Source: Psilocybe azurescens (lineage: Eukaryota > Basidiomycota > Agaricomycetes > Agaricales > Agrocybaceae). Taken from it: 64,000 nucleotides of DNA. This document shows positions 59,201-64,000 of the stretch, in pieces; the first letter of the stretch is position 1; each line of letters starts with the position of its first letter. Under the pieces are notes generated by a model. The model saw nothing but the letters and a program-made list of their open reading frames with translations, did not search any database and had not been told where the DNA came from. A program made the position numbers and the translations under genes. The stretch lies in contig JAJIRX010000908.1 in assembly GCA_023853785.1 (NCBI GenBank), positions 1 to 64,000 on the forward strand. Direction: 5' to 3'.

Positions 59201-59308
59201 GTGGATCAGCTGATAAAGCAGAAGGGAATTATAAAGAAAGGTGGTCAAAAAGTGGTCACTGTCCTCACAGAGTTAAAATTCATATCAAAAGCAGGGTTAA
59301 ATCAGTAG
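50202..59308 (+). CDS. element 3 protein: AT-hook-like, acidic; unknown family
   Basis: Begins ATGGGCAAAGAC (50202). Exon blocks: SEGASPFKIRDSVKSSKK; QIPDPDDYMEVDDEDSNSG with PNPPVK; then KQSGRPSKRDQKSR, which holds a GRP AT-hook-like core; QNMAASQFLQPVTKLTKRIP; and HWPCHGATNSSEMRPLN. The next intron (from about 50940) received the TRIM insertion; its 3' end is at about 58880. Later exons give RRKITHLKSIRSPVVLFQCN, an acidic block (ESEENTSDSEEDNSEDID) and VDQLIKQKGIIKKGGQKVVT, with a stop at 59306-59308. Frame slips occur (for example A-run near 50218). No DDE motif recognised. It could be a DNA-binding accessory protein or a divergent transposase. Confidence 0.45.
50976..51115 (-). repeat. 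TRIM 3' LTR (uninterrupted copy)
   Basis: 140 bp, TG..CA ends. It differs from the other copy only by two extra bases in short homopolymers and carries the tRNA-like segment. Confidence 0.88.
51015..51085 (-). ncRNA. tRNA-like sequence in TRIM 3' LTR
   Basis: 71 nt that divide exactly as a tRNA: acceptor 7, D-arm GCTC/GAGC, anticodon stem CCGGC/GCTGG with loop ATATATA (anticodon position ATA), T-arm, acceptor. A-box TAGCTCAGTGG (minus, plus 51068-51078) and B-box GGTTCAATTCC (plus 51025-51035) fit Pol III consensus. The acceptor has one mismatch and the T-stem two, so it is probably a promoter module rather than a working tRNA. Confidence 0.75.
51254..51792 (+). pseudogene. copia RNase H (3' part of pol, displaced upstream)
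   Basis: VVLRYLSGTRSLHLHYGVLP, then after a one-base slip (about 51311) CGYSDADWAGNKVTRASMSG, SWSSKTQTCIATSSTKSEYV, IATDNEG and HIDIRYHFIRSHI, ending FAIR at 51792. Typical Ty1/copia RNase H with its acidic residues. It lacks its own start because it is the tail of the permuted polyprotein. Confidence 0.88.
51800..52199 (+). repeat. copia LTR (single)
   Basis: Begins TGTTGAAGGTC after the purine run GAGGGGGTG and ends TTCTCAACA. The next bases GGTTATGGGCCC (52200-52211) are the likely primer-binding site. 400 bp, with an internal partial duplication (AGCTGTTTTCTTCTTCTGCT at about 52029 and 52149). Confidence 0.85.
52375..56541 (+). pseudogene. copia gag-pol: gag, protease, integrase, reverse transcriptase
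   Basis: Start 52375 (MSTIKLKHVPLLENAASYPG). Gag body includes FEIKEHLSILKLKDH; zinc knuckle CTNCRGQSHDHDHC (about 53180); protease LLDSGATLHLI (about 53430); GAG-pre-integrase LHHLRLGHPGENATR (about 53840); integrase CDGGTEWKGAF and PFEVMYGRSPN; reverse transcriptase KARLVAQGFSQV, FAPVAKSVSIR, SLYGLKQA and the active-site box VDDG in MHVDDGLG (about 56120). A stop (TGA, about 52608), a stop after HVPEE (about 54560) and several frame slips make it non-coding as it stands. The reverse transcriptase frame 55335-56541 is uninterrupted. Confidence 0.88.
57015..58088 (-). other. element 2 acidic repeat ORF, 357 codons
   Basis: An uninterrupted minus-strand frame starts MPPPRRRRSEPGPC. Its N-terminal third is Arg/Glu-rich (TDTRERREVSTERDGTRRVE). 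The centre has DDDDAYDGHDND / VYDDDDD repeats, and a hydrophobic tail follows. The DNA core is GTC/GAC-rich triplet repeat, so neighbouring frames are also open and the length alone proves nothing. The YDG/YEG repeat shared with element 1 argues for coding on this strand. Confidence 0.4.
58267..58350 (+). ncRNA. element 2 tRNA-like Pol III unit with T10
   Basis: Begins GGCTCTATAGCTTAGTTGG. A-box TAGCTTAGTTGG at 58274-58285, B-box GAGTTCAATTCC at 58319-58330, 33 bp apart. A perfect hairpin GGCAT/ATGCC (58302-58317) lies between them where a long variable arm would be, and a run of ten T at 58340-58349 can end Pol III transcription. It resembles a degenerate class II tRNA. Confidence 0.65.
58751..58821 (-). 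ncRNA. tRNA-like sequence in TRIM 5' LTR
   Basis: Identical over 71 nt to 51015-51085, including A- and B-boxes. It lies in the part of the split LTR right of element 2. Confidence 0.75.
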
Positions 59309-59840
59309 TTTGAAATGTCAAAAGCAGGTTAGATCAGTACTTTAAAATGTCAAAAGCAGGGTTAGATCAGTGCTTTGAAAAGTCAAAAGCAGGGTTAGAT
59401 CAGTACTTTGAAAACTCAAAAGCAGGGTTAGATCAGTACTTTGAAAACTCAAAAGCAGGGTTAGATCAGTAGTTTGAAATGTCAAAAGCAGGGTTAAATC
59501 AGTACTTTGAAAACTCAAAAGCAGGGCTAGATCAGTAGTTTGAAATGTCAAAAGCAGGGTTAAATCAGTACTTTGAAAACTCAAAAGCAGGGTTAGATCA
59601 GTAGTTTGAAATGTCAAAAGCAGGGTTAACTCAGTACTTAAAAAGTTAAATCAGTACTTAGCAAAGGGTTAACTCAGTACTTGGAAAGGGGGTTAAATCA
59701 GGAGTTACTGAATCAGGGTTAACTCAGTAGTTGCAAAAAGGTTAGATCAGTACTTGAGATGCTCAGAAAGGGGGTTAACTCAGTACATTCTGGGCTGGAG
59801 GATCAGTACTTTACAAAACCAGGGTTAAATCAAAGACTAC
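59270..59840 (-). repeat. element 3 right array, inverted 33-bp units
   Basis: Inverted counterpart of the left array. Period is about 33 bp with core GCAGGGTTAGATCAGTACTT, about 16 units. The stop codon of the enclosed gene falls in the first unit. Confidence 0.9.
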
Positions 59841-59892
59841 TGGGGGTGAAAACATATTTTGGATCTAGTTTACTTAATTTTGATTTTTACAA

Positions 59893-59981
59893 AGGCCCTC
59901 GTGGCTCAGTTGGTTTATTTTGGTTATGTTTGGTGTTCTCCAATGCTCGAGTTCAATTCCAGCATATGTAATTTATTTTTT
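59893..59981 (+). ncRNA. element 1 tRNA-like Pol III unit
   Basis: GGCCCTCGTGGCTCAGTTGG holds an A-box (TGGCTCAGTTGG, 59902-59913). The B-box GAGTTCAATTCC is at 59949-59960, spacing 35 bp. A T-rich terminator follows at about 59974. The cloverleaf is degenerate. The same arrangement is at the same place in element 2. Confidence 0.55.
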
Positions 59982-60369
59982 TACAATAGTATAAATTATA
60001 ATAAAATTAATAGGACATCATTCTGCTTGGATTCCACCTTATTCCATTGGAATGGCCCTATATTGGACCAAACCAATGCAATATATGGTATTCCAGTTGG
60101 ATTCCAGTTGGATTCCACATGGATTCCAGCCATTCCATTGGAATGAAACTGGAATATTCCATTTGGAATGGCCTATTTTCTGGAATCCATGTTCATTCAC
60201 CCATACAAACACCAGGGTGATATGACATGACATTTAGGCTGGAATCTGATGGAATCTATCGCCATTCCAGGAATGAAGTTGGATTCCATCTGGAATAGGT
60301 GAGGGAAGGTAAAGACCTCCAATTTATCCAAAAACACAAAACATTGGGACAAAAGTTTGAGCTACTGTA

Positions 60370-61151
60370 GAAGAACATGTGAAGTCAGGCTCTACGAGCC
60401 TACATATGTATACCAAATATCTATTACAGTAATCTATCCATCTATCTAGAAAATTTGCCCTATGAATTATCATTGCATATAAGTGAGCTTTCAAAGTAAT
60501 GTTTCATAGGCCTATATGCATTCACTTGTATGCTGTTTATATAATTGAAGCTCATATGATTTGCAAGAGCACATAAAATTAGGCTCCATAAGCTCATATG
60601 TCTATATTTATATACTAGAGTTTATCTAATTCTATCAAATATCTACAACCCAGTCAATATAGCCACTCACCCCTACTTATTTAGTACTGTAGGATTGGAA
60701 CTCTATAGTCAAAAAGAGGCCCATAATAATTACCTTAATAGAGAAGGATGTCACTACTCGCATCGACAGTTGAATTGTCAAAATGTCTCAATTGAGCCAA
60801 CAGATCTTACCAAAAAGAAGCACTGCTGGTTTAGTAAGCAAAGCCAAACACATTGTTTAGTAAGCCTAGCCCAACACAAAGCACTGCCAGATTAGTAGGT
60901 TTGAACCCAGTAACTCAGTCTTGTACAAAGTAGGTCAGCCCAGGCCAGACTCGTCACCAGACTTTTCCAGGCAGCATTAGCAACATGAATAGACCGCAAT
61001 CACGCAAAGTCTATAGTCTATTCTTGGCCCAGTTGATAAGCTATTACTTGGAAATGACTAATCTTTTAGTCAGATCACTAGATTAGAGCAACTTTAGCAC
61101 CCGATTCATAATCAAATTGACTTGATCACTAATCCACCCATGATATTATTG
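60370..61151. other. gene-free region with diverged internal repeats
   Basis: AT-rich. Related pieces such as AGGCTCTACGAGCCTACATA (60392) and AGGCTCCATAAGCTCATATG (60580) occur. The short plus ORF at 60695-60895 is unsupported. Confidence 0.35.
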
Positions 61152-61803
61152 GTAATGAGCTTGATCAGCTCTATTGTAGTTAGTCAGTAAGACTTCTGAC
61201 ATTTCCGCATTCAGTGAGAAAGATTACAAAGGTAACAATAAAAGGATTAGCAATCAATAGTCAATTTGCTAAGAATAGACATTTAGCTTAGTATACACAT
61301 CTTATTTTAGGAGTACATAGTAATACTCTTTACATACAATAGCTACTGACAAGACTATAAAGTCAAAATGGCTAGCTTTGGATACCCCTCTGCAGCCATT
61401 TAGTCAGTGTGTACCCAAATTCACAAGTTTTATACAGCTGATTGTGTTTATATGCCCCCTCACCCCAAACCCCAAGGTAAAGAGCTTAATCAGCTCTATT
61501 GTAATTAGTCAGTAAGACCTTTGATGTTCCCACATTTGCAAGAGATTACAAAGGTAACACTAAAAAGATTAGCAATTGATAGTTAATTTGCTAAAAATAT
61601 GCATTTAGCTTAGTAAATACACACTTACTTTTAGGAGTACATAGTAATATTCCTTACATATGATAGCTACTGATGAGTCTATAAAGATGAAATGGCTACT
61701 TTGCTTAACAAGGCAAAGTCATTTAGCTAGTGCATACCCCACTCACAAGTTTTGAAACAGCTGATTGCATTTTATTGCACCCCCTCACCCCTCACCCCAA
61801 ACA
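61152..61803 (+). repeat. tandem duplication, two copies of about 330 bp
   Basis: Copy 1 is 61152-61480 and copy 2 is 61481-61803. Shared landmarks in order: GATCAGCTCTATTGTA-type start, AGATTACAAAGGTAACA, TAGGAGTACATAGTAATA, CACAAGTTTT and a C-rich end CCCCCTCACC. Identity is roughly 80% by eye. It lies just downstream of the NACHT-WD40 gene. No coding content. Confidence 0.8.
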
Positions 61804-61920
61804 GAATCAAGCTCCATTTGGAACCAAGTTTAACACGCAGGATAGAATAATTGGAATATTTGAAAAACAAATGTATTACAGAGAGTAAATATCAGGTATT
61901 GTATATATATCTGACAGGGA

Positions 61921-64000
61921 TCAAAATGTGTAACAGTCAGCCCAATCACAACCAATCTTGCAGTCTTGGAAGTTGATATGGGCAGACCCTTTGCTAGAAA
62001 TGACGATGATGGTGTATGGATAAGCCATCTCTGGCACCCACATGAGCCGATATCCGCCAAGTACAGAAAGAATCCAGGGTTTTGAGATAGTGGTCCAAGC
62101 TGGATAGGCAGAATCTACAATGGACAACTGTACAGATTCTTCACATAAGGTGGTGCAGGGTCTGTCAGTGGGGAGGTAATGAAGAAGGCAGCAGACCTGA
62201 TGCTGTCCATGTGGCCATTGAGCACTGTCAGCTCAGCACCAGTTGACGCATCCCACACCCGTACAGAGTTGTCCCATGAGCTAGAGATGATGCGTGTGCC
62301 ATCACTAGAGAAGGTAGCAGATGAGACCTTGTCCATGTGGCCATTGAGGACCTTCAGCTCAGCACCAGTTGACACATCCCACACCCGCACAGACCTGTCT
62401 GATGAGCAAGAGACAATGCGGGTGCCATCACCAGAGAAGCCAACAGACAAGACACTGCCCATGTGGCCATTGAGTACCTTCAACTCAGCACCAGTTGACA
62501 CATCCCACACCCGCACAGAGTTGTCCCATGAGCCAGAGACAATGTGGGTGCCATCACTGGAGAAGGCAGTGAACAAAACACTGTCTGTATGGCCATTGAG
62601 CACCTTCAGCTCAGCACCAGTTGACGCATCCCACACCCGCACAGACTTGTCTGATGAGCAAGAGACAATGTGGGTGCTATCACTGGAGAAGGCAGCGAAC
62701 AAGACACTGTCTGTGTGGCCATTGAGCACTTTCAGCTCAGCACCAGTTGATGCATCCCACACCCTCACAGACTCGTCCCATGAGCCAGAGACAATGCGGG
62801 TGCCATCACTGGAGAAGGCAGTGGATGAAACACTGCCCATGTGGTCATTGAGCACCTTCAGCTCAGCACTAGTTGATGCATCCCACACCCGCACAGAGTT
62901 ATCCCATGAGCCAGAGACAATACGGGTGCCATCACTGGAGAAGGCAGTGGATGAGACACTGTCTGTGTGACCATTGAGGACCTTCAGCTCAGCACCAGTT
63001 GATGCATCCCACACCCGCACAGACTTGTCCCATGAGCTAGAGATGATGCAGGTGCCATCACTGGAGAAGGTGGCAGATGAGACCCTGTCCATGTGGCCAT
63101 TGAGCACCTTCAGCTCAGCACCAGTTGATGCATCCCACACCCGCACAGACTTGTCTGATGAGCCAGAGACAATGCAGGTGCCATCACTGGAGAAGGCAGC
63201 AGACGAGACACTGTCTGTGTGGCCATTGAGCACCTTCAGCTCAGCGCCAGTTGATGCATTCCACACCCTCACAGACTTGTCTGATGAGCAAGAGATGATG
63301 CAGGTGCCATCACTAGAAAAGGCAGTGGACAAGACACTGTTTGTGTGGCCATTGAGCACCTTCAGCTCAGCACCAGTTGATGCATCCCACACCCGCACAG
63401 ACTTGTCTGATGAGCCAGAGACAATGCGGGTGCCATCACTGGAGAATGCAACAGACATGACATCTTTGGTGGTTTGTATGGCCATCAGTGGAACATCACT
63501 AGCCTTCCTATGAGTGAAGGATGGTATGCCGGGAAACTTTTCTCTCCACCATTCTGAAATAGTGGATCCTGTTGACCAGGTTGCCAATGCTGAGATATAT
63601 AGGTGCGGTGTAGACAAAACTGGTGGATTAGCAGTGAAGTAAGTAGCAAAATTGGCTGCTTCAGCCATGTTGATAGCAAGCTCCAAATCCCTGTTCATGT
63701 TCTGACAACTAGCCTTAAGAACAATGTGTCTCGAGGTGATAAAAACATTCTCACCTTCAACACCCATGCACGTGCACGTTGAAGCATTAGGCTACACTGA
63801 CCACTGAATCCAAGTAGGTTCATAGCCTCAATCCAGAAGAGAATGTGGATACAGAGAAAGTCTGTCATACAGTCACCAAGATCCTCCCCATTCTTTTGAT
63901 CGGTTTGGGCCAAATGGTGGTCCCAGTGCTGAGAGGCATACCGTAGGAATGGTTTAATATTGGTGTCAATCTGCCGCGTCAGCTCTGGGTCTTCTGCATC
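61921..64000 (-). CDS. NACHT-WD40 (NLR-type) protein, 3' part, ten near-identical WD repeats
   Basis: Fungal STAND/NLR receptor-like protein; the effector and NACHT domains are beyond the right edge. First visible exon 64000-63755 (QIDTNIKPFLRYASQHWDHH, LGDCMTDFLCIHILFWIEAM), intron 63714-63754 (41 bp), then a long exon with AINMAEAANFATYF, LYISALATWSTGS and a run of ten 42-residue WD40 units (SVRVWDASTGAELKVLNGH). Repeat backbones are almost identical; variation is confined to a few positions. After the WD block, SPLTDPAPPYVKNLYSCPL is followed by a stop (62115) in this frame. The family's C-terminal domain (YPAWTTISKPWILSV, GSAHINFQDCKIG) continues in another frame to 61921, so a one-base loss near 62125 or an intron is likely. 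Such proteins act in non-self recognition and programmed cell death in other fungi. Confidence 0.88.

Larger units (their letters stand above)
49625..59862 (+). mobile_element. element 3: TIR element with terminal 33-34 bp arrays
   Basis: Inserted in element 1 with the 9-bp duplication ATCTAGTTT (49616-49624, 59863-59871). The TIR is about 44 bp with core GTAGTCTTTGATTTAACCC, at 49650-49668 and inverted at 59823-59841. Inside each TIR lies a long array of units containing CTGAT(C/T)TAACCC. Between the arrays is a multi-exon plus-strand gene. Without its own nested insertions the element is about 2.35 kb. I know no described superfamily with this layout. Confidence 0.85.
46576..60319 (+). mobile_element. 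element 1: TIR element with 9-bp duplication, tRNA-like unit
   Basis: Inserted in the right TIR of the Tc1 element with the 9-bp duplication CAATTTATC (46567-46575, 60320-60328). Left end AGTACTTTACCATCCCC, right end GGTAAAGACCTC, which align as an imperfect TIR. About 300 bp of subterminal DNA on each side is dense in GGAATCCA/TGGATTCC palindromes. Then come an A-rich stretch, a block near 47020-47100 shared with element 2, a triplet-rich acidic ORF region (minus), and a Pol III-like unit near the right end. Without the nested element it is about 3.5 kb. The 9-bp duplication suggests a Mutator-like relationship, but no transposase is seen, so it may be non-autonomous. Confidence 0.85.
45014..60367 (+). 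mobile_element. Tc1/mariner element, split by a 13.7-kb nested insertion
   Basis: It starts CAGTAGCTCAAACTTTTGTC (45014) and ends with the inverse at 60367, bordered by TA on both sides (45012-45013, 60368-60369). The left inverted rep is 45014-45227 (214 bp). The right is 46402-46575 continued at 60329-60367 (213 bp), interrupted by element 1. Each repeat is itself an inverted pair (outer CAGTAGCTCAAACTTTTGTC, inner GACAAAAGTTTGAG). Removing the insertion and one copy of its 9-bp duplication leaves a normal element of about 1.6 kb. Confidence 0.93.

Noticed and set aside
59342..59617. ORF of repeated TTDLTLLL units on the minus strand
   Set aside because: A frame accident of the 33-bp array of element 3.
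62179..63513. Long plus-strand ORFs with repeated FSSAPVDASHTRTDLS-type units
   Set aside because: They are the antisense of the WD40 repeats; the minus strand carries clear family motifs and a spliced upstream exon.

Overview
The window is nuclear DNA of an agaricomycete (mushroom-forming basidiomycete). Genes are split by many 40-60 bp GT-AG introns, and the gene families are typical of that class: CxC2/KDZ transposase, DUF6533 and DUF4112 proteins, GH10-CBM1 xylanase, type-3 copper tyrosinase, NACHT-WD40 receptor. The species cannot be named from sequence alone.

Layout. (1) 1 to about 11.8 kb is an island around a KDZ-family DNA transposase gene (minus strand) with three companion genes. 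One encodes a Zn2Cys6-like cysteine cluster. The island is saturated with the palindrome TCGG-NN-CCGA (19 exact copies counted by eye between 3.5 and 11.7 kb), which contains the inverted CGG/CCG triplets recognised by Zn2Cys6 dimers. (2) 12.6-40.3 kb is ordinary gene space: DUF6533 membrane protein, short-chain dehydrogenase, 14-TM MFS transporter, cytochrome P450, DUR3-type urea transporter, a 5'-truncated Baeyer-Villiger monooxygenase, DUF4112 protein, crystallin-like small secreted protein, tyrosinase, an unknown ORF and a secreted GH10-CBM1 xylanase. (3) 41.0-44.4 kb is a complete hAT element with an 8-bp target duplication. (4) 45.0-60.4 kb is a nest of mobile elements resolved here by target duplications: a Tc1/mariner element (TA) is split by element 1 (9 bp), which is split by element 3 (9 bp), which is split by a miniature LTR retrotransposon (TRIM, 5 bp) with a tRNA-like sequence in its LTR. 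The TRIM holds both a circularly permuted copia retrotransposon (31-bp direct repeat) and element 2 (9 bp), a relative of element 1. (5) 60.4-61.8 kb is gene-free and contains a 330-bp tandem duplication. (6) 61.9-64.0 kb is the 3' part of a minus-strand NACHT-WD40 gene with ten near-identical WD repeats; its 5' half lies outside the window.

Quality caveat. Many otherwise well-conserved genes need a one-base addition, usually in a homopolymer run, to stay in frame. The changes run almost entirely in one direction across unrelated genes, so I read most of them as consensus-sequence errors. I call pseudogenes only where larger pieces are missing.

The most novel items are the KDZ island with its palindromes and its own cysteine-cluster protein; the element 1/2 family (9-bp duplication, TIR ending GGTAAAGACCTC, internal Pol III-type tRNA-like unit, acidic repeat ORF); element 3 with terminal 33-34 bp arrays; the tRNA-bearing TRIM; and the permuted copia.
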